A stretch of 44,850 nucleotides of DNA from Bacillota bacterium (GCA_023458915.1 JAEWWM010000052.1:1-44850); one strand, 5' to 3'. Counted from the first letter of the stretch, positions 1-7,632 are shown. Made by a program: numbers and translations. The notes: generated by a model from the sequence alone, not told the origin.

Positions 1-943
1 GAAGGAATATTACTCCGCCGGCTATAATGCCAAATGCACCAACACCTGATTTTAAAAGCTTTACGCATCCCTGAACAGTTGAAAAGGCATCACTAAGCGC
101 ACTGCCTACAATCGGCACGCAACTGTCTATAGCAAATTTAACCGTACTAGTTCCTAAGTTGTCTGCTGAAGTTGTAACTAAATTTTGGAGTGTGAGTATA
201 CCTGTAAAAATTGATGCTACAAATTTGAGTATGAATTTTACCGACCTATAAATCACATCACACAAACTTTCGAGATTAAGGCGCGATGAAACGGAAGAAA
301 TAATGGATATTCCAAGGAGCATATTCATAAAAGGTACAAGAAAATTACCTGCTAAATGCGAGATTACTTGTCCTGCGGATATTATTAGAGCTTGATAAGA
401 TGTTGCAGAAATGGGATGCCCGGATGCTATCATTATTCCCGCCATTACCGGCGCGGCGCAAAGTGTAAAGCCTGACGCACTTTTAATTACTAAAGCCACC
501 GAATTTATACATGAAACTATAGGATTTACGACCACAGCGCAAAGGCATAATGTGCTGACTGCCGACATTATTTCGTTTATATGATTGCTGCCAAATGAAG
601 TTTTTAAGTTATTTACAAGTGCGCAGATAAGTATTATTGCCGCTACCGGAATTAAGGATTTAAGCGGAGAAGTGAGCTTGTCTTTTACAGTTGTTATAAT
701 TTCTTCAAATATTTTCCCTGGATTGATTTTAGATATTTCCTCAAAATTTGCTCCTGAAATACCTATGCGGTCAAGGGCTTTTTGGGAATCTTTGGGCAAA
801 TTCTCGCCAAGCTTTTCTGCCCCGCTTGTTTTAAATTGATTATCGTAGATTTCTTTGAGAGTGTTGTCCCCAAAAGCATGGACAGAAATATGAAAACTCA
901 GAGCCAGCAGTATAAAGATTAAAAATTTAAGAAAGCTTTTCAT
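1..943 (-). CDS. spoIIIAE: Stage III sporulation protein AE (3' end beyond window)
   Basis: Polytopic membrane protein of the SpoIIIA-SpoIIQ channel that joins mother cell and forespore. The ATG at 943 follows a GGGAG SD. A signal-like hydrophobic N-terminus (MKSFLKFLIFILLALSF) precedes a soluble segment of roughly 70 residues, then a series of hydrophobic helices, among them LIPVAAIILICALVNN and the NEIMSAVSTLCLCAVVVNPI stretch typical of the family. 314 codons are visible; the family is usually about 400 residues, so the C-terminus lies off the left edge. It is the last visible gene of the spoIIIA operon. An unusually long 146-nt gap holding a dispersed hairpin element separates it from spoIIIAD. 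Confidence 0.93.
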   Translation of the reverse strand, partial: MKSFLKFLIFILLALSFHISVHAFGDNTLKEIYDNQFKTSGAEKLGENLPKDSQKALDRIGISGANFEEISKINPGKIFEEIITTVKDKLTSPLKSLIPVAAIILICALVNNLKTSFGSNHINEIMSAVSTLCLCAVVVNPIVSCINSVALVIKSASGFTLCAAPVMAGIMIASGHPISATSYQALIISAGQVISHLAGNFLVPFMNMLLGISIISSVSSRLNLESLCDVIYRSVKFILKFVASIFTGILTLQNLVTTSADNLGTSTVKFAIDSCVPIVGSALSDAFSTVQGCVKLLKSGVGAFGIIAGGVIFL

Positions 944-965
944 ATATTATTTAACTCCCATAAAC

Positions 966-1090
966 ATTGCTAAGTTTGTTTATTATGTGAATTCTTTTGT
1001 TTCTCCGTTGCTTGGGTAATATACGGAAATGTACAAATACTATTTCTGCTTATAGCGGAAGGAAACCGCAAGATTTATCTAAATTTGCAT
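966..1090 (+). repeat. Dispersed hairpin element, copy A (long-loop form)
   Basis: The left flank reads ATTGCTAAGTTTG, the left stem GTTTCTCCG (999-1007), the right stem GCGGAAGGAAAC (1055-1066) and the right flank CAAGATTTATCTAAATTTG. These match the copies at 27554, 29701 and 35041. The loop here is about 40 nt longer than in the 27554 copy. The element fills the gap between spoIIIAD and spoIIIAE and begins at the spoIIIAD stop codon, so it would be transcribed inside the operon. Function unknown. Confidence 0.75.
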
Positions 1091-1479
1091 TAGCCTCCCA
1101 TAAATCCAAGAGCTGTTTCTGTTATTTTTGTAAACAGCGGCAGGGCTGCCGCGGCTATGCCGATTTTCCCCGCAAACTCCACTTTTGAGGCAAGTGCGGT
1201 TTCACCGGCGTCTTTACAAGAATCCGAAACAAACTGGGCAACAAAACAAATTCCCAACGATTTAAAAAGTATAGTTCCATATTCACTAGGAATTTTGGTA
1301 TGCGAAAATAAGCTTTTTATTTGTTCTACTATGGGTAAAAAGCTGGATATTAACACAGCAGCAATGATTAGCCCCGTGGCGATGTTTAGAATCACAGCAT
1401 ATTCAGGGATATATTTTTTTAGCATTATAGAAACTATCGCAGCCATCAAAATTATTGTGCCTATTGCCACTATGTTCAT
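1090..1479 (-). CDS. spoIIIAD: Stage III sporulation protein AD
   Basis: Small polytopic membrane protein (129 residues; family about 130) of the SpoIIIA channel, expected in the mother-cell membrane facing the forespore. Several hydrophobic helices are seen: residues about 3-20, 26-50, 69-85 and a C-terminal one ending in FMGG. The sequence AGETALASKVEFAGKIGIAA is characteristic of the family. A GGACGGTGA SD lies before the ATG at 1479. It lies between spoIIIAC and spoIIIAE in the standard operon order. Confidence 0.95.
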   Translation of the reverse strand: MNIVAIGTIILMAAIVSIMLKKYIPEYAVILNIATGLIIAAVLISSFLPIVEQIKSLFSHTKIPSEYGTILFKSLGICFVAQFVSDSCKDAGETALASKVEFAGKIGIAAAALPLFTKITETALGFMGG

Positions 1480-1545
1480 GATTTCACCGTCCCGAATTTT
1501 TGTGGATCTCTAAAAAATTGCTTTCCTGTCAGTCTGGGAAGAAGT

Positions 1546-1740
1546 TTATAGCTCAAAAATGGATTTTATGGTTCTGAAAAGAGTATCTATTTGCTGAATT
1601 ATCATCATTAAAACGACGATAAGCCCTGCAAGAGTTGTCATCATTGCTTGTTCTTCACGTCCGGAACGTATTAAAACCTGATTTAAAACTGCAACTATAA
1701 TTCCGACGGCAGCTATTTTGAAAATTAAGTCCACGTTCAT
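1546..1740 (-). CDS. spoIIIAC: Stage III sporulation protein AC
   Basis: A 64-residue, two-helix membrane protein of the SpoIIIA complex, distantly related in sequence to SpoIIIAD. The motif GREEQAMMTTLAGLIVVLMM lies between and within the helices and is typical. Length matches the family (about 65). A GGAGGAATATCAAA SD precedes the ATG at 1740. It sits 28 nt after spoIIIAB and 66 nt before spoIIIAD. Confidence 0.95.
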   Translation of the reverse strand: MNVDLIFKIAAVGIIVAVLNQVLIRSGREEQAMMTTLAGLIVVLMMIIQQIDTLFRTIKSIFEL

Positions 1741-1768
1741 TTTGATATTCCTCCAAAAAACTTTGAAA

Positions 1769-2272
1769 TTATATAAGTAAAAGTGAGATTGAAAGGCTAA
1801 GCCCCGTTCCTAAAATAATCGGGAGTTTACCTTTAGTTTTCTTATTTTCTACCGCGCTTTCAAGGTAAGAATTTACAATGCTCAGGTTATGGTCAAGATA
1901 ATTTATCTGTCCTTCAACATCGCAATTGCCGAGTTCACTGCCAAAATTTATTATTGTGTCAGCCTCTTCTTTTGAAATGCCTATTTCAGATGGCAAATTC
2001 GCAAACGCTTCTTTCCATGAATCACTAAATGATTTTTCTTTTAAATAATCTGTGCATTTATCTATGTAATAGTTTAGTGGTTTAGCACAGGAATAATTTT
2101 TCAAGATTTCATAAAGAGGTTTTCCTGAAAATCTTATCTCTGTTTTTAAATTAAGAATAAAATCAATATATTTGCGCAGAAAAACTACTTTTCGAGTGTA
2201 TTTTTCAGATACTGCAAAGCCGCCTAAAGCTCCTGATATTACTAAAATTATTATTCCGATAATTTTTATCAT
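1769..2272 (-). CDS. spoIIIAB: Stage III sporulation protein AB
   Basis: A 167-residue SpoIIIAB protein. It has an N-terminal membrane helix (MIKIIGIIILVISGALGGFA), a helical extracytoplasmic region beginning RKVVFLRKYIDFILNLKTEI, and a second C-terminal helix (LPIILGTGLSLSISLLLI). I chose the ATG at 2272 because AAGGTAAGTG lies just upstream. The in-frame GTG at 2281 would sit almost inside that SD. The start lies inside the 3' end of spoIIIAA (68-nt overlap), which implies translational coupling. The family has a fold related to type II secretion GspF. Confidence 0.92.
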   Translation of the reverse strand: MIKIIGIIILVISGALGGFAVSEKYTRKVVFLRKYIDFILNLKTEIRFSGKPLYEILKNYSCAKPLNYYIDKCTDYLKEKSFSDSWKEAFANLPSEIGISKEEADTIINFGSELGNCDVEGQINYLDHNLSIVNSYLESAVENKKTKGKLPIILGTGLSLSISLLLI

Positions 2273-3242
2273 AAAAATCACTTACCTTATATATTTTAAA
2301 AGTATTTTTGGGGAAAAATGTACTTTCTAAAAATATGATTTTTTCAAAAGCACCTGACTTTAAAATTTTTTTCACTTGTGGTTTGTTCATAAGCTCGTCT
2401 ATATTCCCCGCATGGATGCTCGCAATAATTTGGACTCCTGCGTTGAGGCTTTGAGTTATTGCCGATGCATCTTCTTCCGAGCCAATCTCGTCGCAAATTA
2501 TAACGTCGGGCGAGAGGCATCTTACGGCTTTTAAGATCCCTTCGCTTTTTGAAAAACCTGTTAAAACGTCACTAAGACCAACGTCCAACTGTGGAATACC
2601 CTCAAAAACTGCTGCTATTTCAAACCTTTCATCAACAATAACTATTTTTTTAAAAGAAAACATATCAGTCGAAAGCATTCTCGCAAGATCTCGTAATATA
2701 GTCGTTTTGCCGCACGCGGGAGGTCCTGCAATTAAAACTCCAGAACTGTCGCTTTTTATATTTTCAAAAATATCTTTAGCGCACCCTTTAAATTCTTTTG
2801 CGATTCGAATGTTTAGCGATGTTATGTCTTTAATATGCGAAACATTATCGTCGCTTAAAACTGCGCTTCCGCAAATTCCAATTCGGTTGCCGCCCTTAAA
2901 AGTAATAAATCCGTTTTTAATTTGTTCCCTAAAACTGTAAATGGAATAATCGCACATAGCATTAAAACAATCGCTAAGGTCTTGCTTATTTACTTTTAAT
3001 AAATCTTCTGATAGACAATCTGAAATTTGCCCATCTGATTTTAGAAAATAAGTTGCTCTCGGACATATAATAGAGATGCCCTGATTTACGCGTAGCCTTA
3101 TTTCTATAGCTGATGACTTTATATAATCTGGAATCATTTTCAGCGGATTTTTAATTTTTTCGCACATGAAACCAAGAACATTATCAAAGCTTTTTATGTG
3201 ATTTTTTTGTACGTAAATTTTATCGTCCATATTATTTTTCAT
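2205..3242 (-). CDS. spoIIIAA: Stage III sporulation protein AA (ATPase)
   Basis: Secretion-type ATPase of the SpoIIIA complex, first gene of the operon. Walker A AGPPACGKTTILRDLAR is at about residues 172-188 and Walker B-like DVIICDEIGSEED lies about 75 residues further on. The ATG at 3242 has GTGAGG eight nt upstream. The in-frame GTG at 3254 is part of that SD, so the start at 3242 is preferred (345 residues). The C-terminus runs about 20 residues past the usual end and overlaps spoIIIAB. The operon is normally sigma-E controlled in the mother cell. I could not identify a convincing sigma-E promoter upstream. Confidence 0.93.
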   Translation of the reverse strand: MKNNMDDKIYVQKNHIKSFDNVLGFMCEKIKNPLKMIPDYIKSSAIEIRLRVNQGISIICPRATYFLKSDGQISDCLSEDLLKVNKQDLSDCFNAMCDYSIYSFREQIKNGFITFKGGNRIGICGSAVLSDDNVSHIKDITSLNIRIAKEFKGCAKDIFENIKSDSSGVLIAGPPACGKTTILRDLARMLSTDMFSFKKIVIVDERFEIAAVFEGIPQLDVGLSDVLTGFSKSEGILKAVRCLSPDVIICDEIGSEEDASAITQSLNAGVQIIASIHAGNIDELMNKPQVKKILKSGAFEKIIFLESTFFPKNTFKIYKVSDFYDKNYRNNNFSNIRSFRRLCSI

Positions 3243-3321
3243 ACTTGTCCTCACTCTCTTGATAAATAAATATGGGTAACACCTTTTTGTTAGAACAAAA
3301 ATATTTAAAAATAAAATTTTG

Positions 3322-3350
3322 TTGATTTGCGTGCAAAAATAATATATTAT
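3322..3350 (+). promoter_or_regulatory. Sigma-A type promoter of the lipoprotein gene
   Basis: TTGATT (3322-3327), a 17-nt spacer and TATTAT (3345-3350). Transcription should start near 3357. A perfect 9-bp AT-only hairpin (3360-3381, TTTT loop) follows in the leader, before the SD GGAGATGA at 3425. Confidence 0.6.
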
Positions 3351-3436
3351 TTAATAATAAATTTTAATTTTTATTAAAATTAACCATCGCAAAGAAATGG
3401 GATTTGTATTTTAAACCAATTTTTGGAGATGATTTT

Positions 3437-4948
3437 TTGAAAAGAAGTTTACAAATCACAACAGGACTTCTGTGTGTAAGTCTAATAATGCTTATAACGC
3501 TTACGGGATGCGGGAACCAGTCTCAAACTGAGACTCCAACTGCATCCACTAAAAAGGATTACGATATTTTTATTTATAATTCCGATACCGACATCGGCAC
3601 GGCATTTCGCACAATGTGCGACGAGTACACAAGCCGTACGGGAATTATAATAAGAACCGTTACTCCTACTGAAGAAGATAACACAGTAGACAATTTGGCA
3701 GGCTATATTAATGGCGAAAAGCCACCTGATATTTTCACGGTTAGCAATATTTCGGAACTTAAAAAATGGAAATCAAACTCAAATATATGGGATTTTAGTA
3801 ATGCGACTGAAGACACATTTAAGAATGTTGTTAATAATATTCCGGAAGGTTTGCGCCTTAGCTCAAATACAACTGATAGTTTTGGGTTACCTTATACTGT
3901 TGAAGCGTTCGGTTTTTTAGTTGACCCAAAAATGATTGCCTCGCTTTTCGGTGGCGATAAATATAGAGCAGTTTTAAACGATCTTCAGGAATGCTCCTAT
4001 GAAGATTTTGCCGCTATGGTCGAAGCGCTCCGTGCATATATAAGCTCAGGAAGTGTATATGAGTTTTCGCTTAATAATAATAAATATTCTTTCGTAACGA
4101 CTAAAGGTGACCTCAGTAAAAACTTAAACGGAGTTTTTTCGTTTGCGGCGGGGAACACTCAAAATTCGGGGACTTATCTTATGAATGTAGCACTGGCTTC
4201 TTTATTTAAATCCCCTGCAGCAGCTAATATAGCGGATGATTCATCTATTCAAAATCTTGAAAACCCCTTGATTAAATTTGCGCAAGCGCTGGATTTAATT
4301 ACTTTAAATGTTTCCGGCTCAAGCGGAGCACTTGGCAGAGGTCTCGCGCTTGTTAGCAGTACGCAAAACAGCGCAAATCAAGCAATAAAAAATTTCGTAA
4401 ATGGCAAATCGCTGTTTTTGCTTGCGAGCACCACTGACTACAATGGTCTTTTAACATATAACTCACTTGTTACAAAAAGATGCGTGTTTATGCCGATTAA
4501 AATACCTTTTGCCGCTGCGGATGTAAAATCATCGGATGCTATCGCCAAGAATATTCAAAAATCAATCGCAGTCTATGTGCCAAAATATTTTTGTATAAAT
4601 GCAAAATCATCCGACTTAGAAAAGAAAAAAGCTCAAGATTTTTTAACATGGTTTAAAACTTCAGATTTAGCTCAAAAATATGTAATACCTGAGTTTGGTT
4701 TTACGCCTTACGACATTAAAGAAAGTAGTGTTATTGATAACCCCTTGGCGCGCTCCATGGTAGAGTATATTTCGCAGGAACGCTATTTACCGGGAGTTTT
4801 TCAGGGTACGCCGGATTCATGGAGCGATACCATTGGGAAATATTTGATAGAACAATTTTTTACAAAAGCAAGCTGGACGTATGATGACTACCAAAAAATT
4901 GCTAATTACGGGGTAAAAGAATGGAAATCACTTAAAAGCAGCGGTTAG
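3437..4948 (+). CDS. Extracellular substrate-binding lipoprotein (SBP family 1 type)
   Basis: Probable ABC-transporter-type solute-binding lipoprotein anchored on the outer face of the membrane. The best start is TTG at 3437, six nt after GGAGATGA. It gives a signal peptide with a lipobox ending ITLTGCGN, the Cys falling near residue 25. The mature part resembles extracellular solute-binding proteins of the sugar class: an N-terminal YDIFIYNSD strand, EKPPDIFTV, FGLPYTVEAFGFLVDP, and a late DFLTWFKTSDLAQKYVIPEFGFTPY-like segment (4636-4713). No permease or ATPase gene lies nearby, so its partner and ligand are unknown. It is followed by a gene of unknown function. Confidence 0.8.
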   Translation: MKRSLQITTGLLCVSLIMLITLTGCGNQSQTETPTASTKKDYDIFIYNSDTDIGTAFRTMCDEYTSRTGIIIRTVTPTEEDNTVDNLAGYINGEKPPDIFTVSNISELKKWKSNSNIWDFSNATEDTFKNVVNNIPEGLRLSSNTTDSFGLPYTVEAFGFLVDPKMIASLFGGDKYRAVLNDLQECSYEDFAAMVEALRAYISSGSVYEFSLNNNKYSFVTTKGDLSKNLNGVFSFAAGNTQNSGTYLMNVALASLFKSPAAANIADDSSIQNLENPLIKFAQALDLITLNVSGSSGALGRGLALVSSTQNSANQAIKNFVNGKSLFLLASTTDYNGLLTYNSLVTKRCVFMPIKIPFAAADVKSSDAIAKNIQKSIAVYVPKYFCINAKSSDLEKKKAQDFLTWFKTSDLAQKYVIPEFGFTPYDIKESSVIDNPLARSMVEYISQERYLPGVFQGTPDSWSDTIGKYLIEQFFTKASWTYDDYQKIANYGVKEWKSLKSSG

Positions 4949-4987
4949 ATTTATTTATTAAAGAATTAATAAAGGAGAGGTGTTAAG

Positions 4988-5530
4988 ATGAGTTATATAA
5001 TTGAAACAACGTTTCTGGACACCAAAAAGCACCTATGGGATAAAAGAGTTTTGAACAAAATGTTCAAAGAGCTTGAAAATTTTCAAAAAGAAAATTCAGA
5101 AGAATCGAAAGAACGATGTTTCATAATGCTTATGCTTGAATTTCAGCAGGCTTACAGAACATTTTTGATTGCAATTAATGACCTTCCGCTGATAATGAGC
5201 TGCAGAGTTAAAGGCGATAATAGTAGTCATTTTGGTGGGCTTGAATGTGCTGAGTTTATGAAAGCTTTAAGAGCTTCGGCAGAAAAATACCTTAAAGAAT
5301 CTGCTTTTTCTTTTCTTACTTCCGAAGGAACAATAGTATATGTAATTTCTAAAATAAAGAATAAGGCTAAAGAAGATGAAAAAATTGCAAAAGAACTCGA
5401 AAAGGACATTCGTGAGGATTATCTGTCGCTCGGAGTCGATAATACTCTCAAAGCTCTTGAGGAAGCAGGGTATAGGTTTGAAAATAGAAGTAGCAGTGAG
5501 TCAAAGTTGGAAAATAGTAACCATATTTGA
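4988..5530 (+). CDS. Protein of unknown function (180 residues)
   Basis: I do not recognise this protein. It is soluble, charged and predicted mainly helical, with no signal peptide or membrane helix. Visible stretches are ERCFIMLMLEFQQAYRTFL (residues about 42-60), a central SCRVKGDNSSHFGGLECAEF, and a Lys/Glu-rich helix at about 117-145. The C-terminal tail is Ser/Asn-rich. An AAAGGAGAGGTG SD precedes the ATG. It lies 39 nt after the lipoprotein gene on the same strand, so the two are probably cotranscribed. Confidence 0.8.
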   Translation: MSYIIETTFLDTKKHLWDKRVLNKMFKELENFQKENSEESKERCFIMLMLEFQQAYRTFLIAINDLPLIMSCRVKGDNSSHFGGLECAEFMKALRASAEKYLKESAFSFLTSEGTIVYVISKIKNKAKEDEKIAKELEKDIREDYLSLGVDNTLKALEEAGYRFENRSSSESKLENSNHI

Positions 5531-5572
5531 TTTGAAGAAGCAAAAGGGTTAGGGGAAATCAAGTAGTATATC

Positions 5573-5602
5573 TTGACAGTAATGGCTAAAATAATATATA
5601 AT
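5573..5602 (+). promoter_or_regulatory. Consensus sigma-A promoter of rpsU
   Basis: Perfect TTGACA (5573-5578) and TATAAT (5597-5602) separated by 18 nt, the strongest promoter match in the window. The leader of about 95 nt holds a small hairpin (TGCAG, loop TTAGGCT, CTGCA at about 5664) ahead of the SD GGAGGGAA. Confidence 0.85.
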
Positions 5603-5704
5603 ACTGGCTATGTGTTTGATTAGGTATCTAAAATGACGAATAATGTAATTATATTCTTTGTGATGCAGTTAGGCTCTGCACTAAAACGGATAGGAGGGAA
5701 GTAA

Positions 5705-5956
5705 ATGCCAGAGGAAATTAAAGCAGAAGAAAAAGAATTTTCTGGAATCGCTAAGTCTGCGGAATCCGATTCCAAACCTCCTATCAAAAAAGTCGAATCC
5801 TTAGAAACTGCGCTAAGAAGGTTTAAAAAACAAAGCTCCGGGATAATTTCTGAAGTAAGAAAAAGAGAAGCTTACGACAAACCCTCCGTAAAACGCAAAA
5901 AAAAGTCTAAAGAAGCAAGAAAACATAAAAAAAAATCGGGAAACGGCAAATGGTAA
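5705..5956 (+). CDS. rpsU: 30S ribosomal protein bS21 with N-terminal extension
   Basis: bS21 helps the small subunit engage mRNA. Residues about 30-80 match the family core: VESLETALRRFKKQ, EVRKREAYDKPSVKRKKKS and a basic tail. Family members are usually 57-60 residues; this one is 83. About 28 extra acidic or mixed residues come first, including EEIKAEEKEFSGIAKS. The SD GGAGGGAAGTAA sits directly before this ATG and no other ATG lies inside, so the extension should be translated. The loop after RRFKKQ is two residues shorter than in Bacillus subtilis. The strong promoter suits a ribosomal protein. Confidence 0.92.
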   Translation: MPEEIKAEEKEFSGIAKSAESDSKPPIKKVESLETALRRFKKQSSGIISEVRKREAYDKPSVKRKKKSKEARKHKKKSGNGKW

Positions 5957-5991
5957 AAATTCCAATGGATATTGCTGTTTTTAAAAAATAA

Positions 5992-6020
5992 CCCCCTCAG
6001 AGCTTAAATGCACGAGGGGG
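5992..6020 (+). terminator. GC-rich hairpin after rpsU, possible terminator
   Basis: CCCCCTC (5992-5998) pairs perfectly with GAGGGGG (6014-6020) across a 15-nt loop. The downstream tract ATTGTATATA is only weakly U-rich, so it may be a leaky terminator or an mRNA-stabilising hairpin between rpsU and the yqeG-type gene. Confidence 0.5.
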
Positions 6021-6061
6021 ATTGTATATATAATAAATGAAAACTTAGCACGGAGGCAAAT

Positions 6062-6613
6062 ATGATGGTACTTTTTACACCCACGTATTTTACTGAAAGA
6101 GTTACGAATATAGATCTAAATTTATTAAGTGAGTTAAATGTCAGGTGCATAATACTTGACATTGATGATACGCTCGTCCCCCATGGTTATCCAGTGCCCG
6201 GGGAAGAGATTTTTGCTTGGATAAATGAGCTTAAGGAAAATAATATAGGAATAATGCTCGTTTCGAATAATTTTAGAAAAAGAGTTAAAGCTTTTGCAAC
6301 AAAATTAAATCTCCCCTATGTTTGCATGGGGCTAAAACCTTTGGCATATGGCATAAAAAAAGCACTCAAAATTTCGAAAATTCCAAGGGAAAATGTGCTC
6401 GTAATCGGCGATCAAATTTTTACTGATATACTCGGAGCAAATTTTATTAAAGTAAAGTCAATTCTTGTAAATCCACTAGGTGGGCAAAGCAGAACTTTTC
6501 TTTTAAAATTCAAAAGATTTTTTGAAAAATCTCTTCGAAATAAAATAAAGAATGATATTAATCTCAGTTTACCGAATTTCAAAAACAATATTTCGGGCGG
6601 TGAAACGCTATGA
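6062..6613 (+). CDS. YqeG family HAD IIIA-type phosphatase
   Basis: Cytoplasmic HAD-superfamily phosphatase of the YqeG type; the substrate is unsettled in the family. Motif I is LDIDDTLVPHG at about residues 32-42, with the two catalytic Asp as DxD. Motif II is the Ser/Asn in MLVSNN. The Lys and Asp motifs are GLKPLAYGIKKAL and VIGDQIFTDILGAN. Length 183 fits (about 170-180). GGAGG lies six nt before the ATG. It overlaps aroQ by 4 nt (ATGA), so the two are translationally coupled. Confidence 0.88.
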   Translation: MMVLFTPTYFTERVTNIDLNLLSELNVRCIILDIDDTLVPHGYPVPGEEIFAWINELKENNIGIMLVSNNFRKRVKAFATKLNLPYVCMGLKPLAYGIKKALKISKIPRENVLVIGDQIFTDILGANFIKVKSILVNPLGGQSRTFLLKFKRFFEKSLRNKIKNDINLSLPNFKNNISGGETL

Positions 6614-7047
6614 AAAAGAAAAATGTTGTTATTTTACTTGGGCCTAATCTTAACATGACGGGTCTCCGCGAGAAAGGAGTTTATGGCGAAGAAACGGCAG
6701 AAAGCATAAAATTGCAAATTATATCTCACGGTGAAAGTTTGGGTCTAAATTGTGAAGTTTTTCAAACAAACTGGGAAGGAGCGCTGATTGATAAAATTCA
6801 CGAAACTAAAGAAAATTACTATGGCGGCGTGATAAATCCTGGGGCACTTGGTCATTACAGTTACGCACTGCGCGATGCTATATCTTTTGTTAGAATTCCG
6901 TTCATAGAAGCCCACATGACAAATATTTACGCAAGAGAAGAATTTAGACGCCATTCTGTTATCTCTGAGGTTTGCGTTGGTCAAATAACGGGTTTCGGTA
7001 AAAACAGTTACCTTTTAGCATTAGAAGCTCTTAAGGAATTTATTTGA
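6610..7047 (+). CDS. aroQ: 3-dehydroquinate dehydratase, type II
   Basis: Converts 3-dehydroquinate to 3-dehydroshikimate in the shikimate pathway; normally a dodecamer. Visible motifs are LGPNLNMTGLREKGVYG with the catalytic Tyr, INPGALGHYSYALRDAI, and IEAHMTNIYAREEFRRHS with the catalytic His. 145 residues is the normal size. The usual N-H-E-G substrate loop reads N-W-E-G here (QTNWEGALID), a departure at a normally conserved position. No other aro gene is in the window. Confidence 0.93.
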   Translation: MKKKNVVILLGPNLNMTGLREKGVYGEETAESIKLQIISHGESLGLNCEVFQTNWEGALIDKIHETKENYYGGVINPGALGHYSYALRDAISFVRIPFIEAHMTNIYAREEFRRHSVISEVCVGQITGFGKNSYLLALEALKEFI

Positions 7048-7155
7048 TTTTTAATTAAAAATGTTTTTCTAAACTAAGAGATATTTTGCAAGAAGTGTAG
7101 AGATACTCGGATAGATTTTTAAATGAAAAGAAAAATTTTTAAAAAATTTGCGTTA

Positions 7156-7184
7156 TTGAAAATAATTAGTTTTAAATATATTAT
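7156..7184 (+). promoter_or_regulatory. Sigma-A type promoter of ireB
   Basis: TTGAAA (7156-7161), 17-nt spacer, TATTAT (7179-7184), inside the 197-nt AT-rich gap between aroQ and ireB. ireB would thus have its own transcript. Confidence 0.6.
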
Positions 7185-7244
7185 AGTATCAAATTAATAG
7201 CTAATGTTTATTAAATATAAATAGTTTGTTAGAGGTGATAGTAT

Positions 7245-7490
7245 ATGTCCGACAAAACAATGACTTTTTCGCTTGGCGCCGATGACGAAACAAATGTAAG
7301 AGCTGTATTGACTCAAGTTTATGATGCCCTTTTGGGGAAGGGTTACAACGCTATAAATCAGTTGGTCGGGTACATTCTTTCAGGTGACCCTACATACATT
7401 ACAACCCATAATAATGCAAGAAATCTTATCAAAAAACTAGACAAAGATAAAATTTTAAAAGTTTTAATAAAATTTTATCTCAGTAACTGA
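7245..7490 (+). CDS. ireB: IreB family regulatory phosphoprotein (UPF0297)
   Basis: Small cytoplasmic protein; in Enterococcus faecalis IreB is a target of the PASTA kinase IreK and affects cephalosporin resistance. The sequence starts MSDKTMTFSLG, with the N-terminal Thr residues that are phosphorylated in IreB, and continues VRAVLTQVYDALLGKGYNAI, VGYILSGDPTYITTHNNAR and a C-terminal KVLIKFYL. Length 81 matches the family (about 85). The SD AGAGGTGAT precedes the ATG. In many Firmicutes it lies between alaS and yqgF; here it stands alone. Confidence 0.93.
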   Translation: MSDKTMTFSLGADDETNVRAVLTQVYDALLGKGYNAINQLVGYILSGDPTYITTHNNARNLIKKLDKDKILKVLIKFYLSN

Positions 7491-7495
7491 GTTTC

Positions 7496-7525
7496 CAAGT
7501 GAATTGCTAACAAGTGAATTGCTAA
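7496..7525 (+). repeat. 15-bp perfect tandem duplication at edge of hairpin element
   Basis: CAAGTGAATTGCTAA occurs twice head to tail (7496-7510 and 7511-7525). The second copy runs into the conserved left end of the dispersed hairpin element, so the duplication sits exactly at the element boundary. Confidence 0.95.
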
Positions 7526-7587
7526 ATTAGAATAATATTTTTAAATTCCCCCTGCCAACGGCAGGGGGAACAGGATTTAGTTTAGTA
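7518..7587 (+). repeat. Dispersed hairpin element, copy B (also likely terminator)
   Basis: The left flank ATTGCTAAATT and right flank CAGGATTTAGTTTAGTA match the family. The stem is a perfect 11-bp GC-rich hairpin: TTCCCCCTGCC (7546-7556), loop AAC, GGCAGGGGGAA (7560-7570). It lies between the convergent ireB (+) and rubrerythrin (-) genes, where it could terminate both. Confidence 0.75.
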
Positions 7588-7632
7588 TTATTAAAATTAT
7601 TTAGTAAAATCAAGTTAAATTAAGAACTTGTG

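Noticed and set aside
3255..3310. Sigma-E promoter for spoIIIA (CATATTTAT at about 3277-3269, minus strand)
   Set aside because: The -10-like box is plausible, but the only -35-like match is about 25 nt away, outside the usual spacing.
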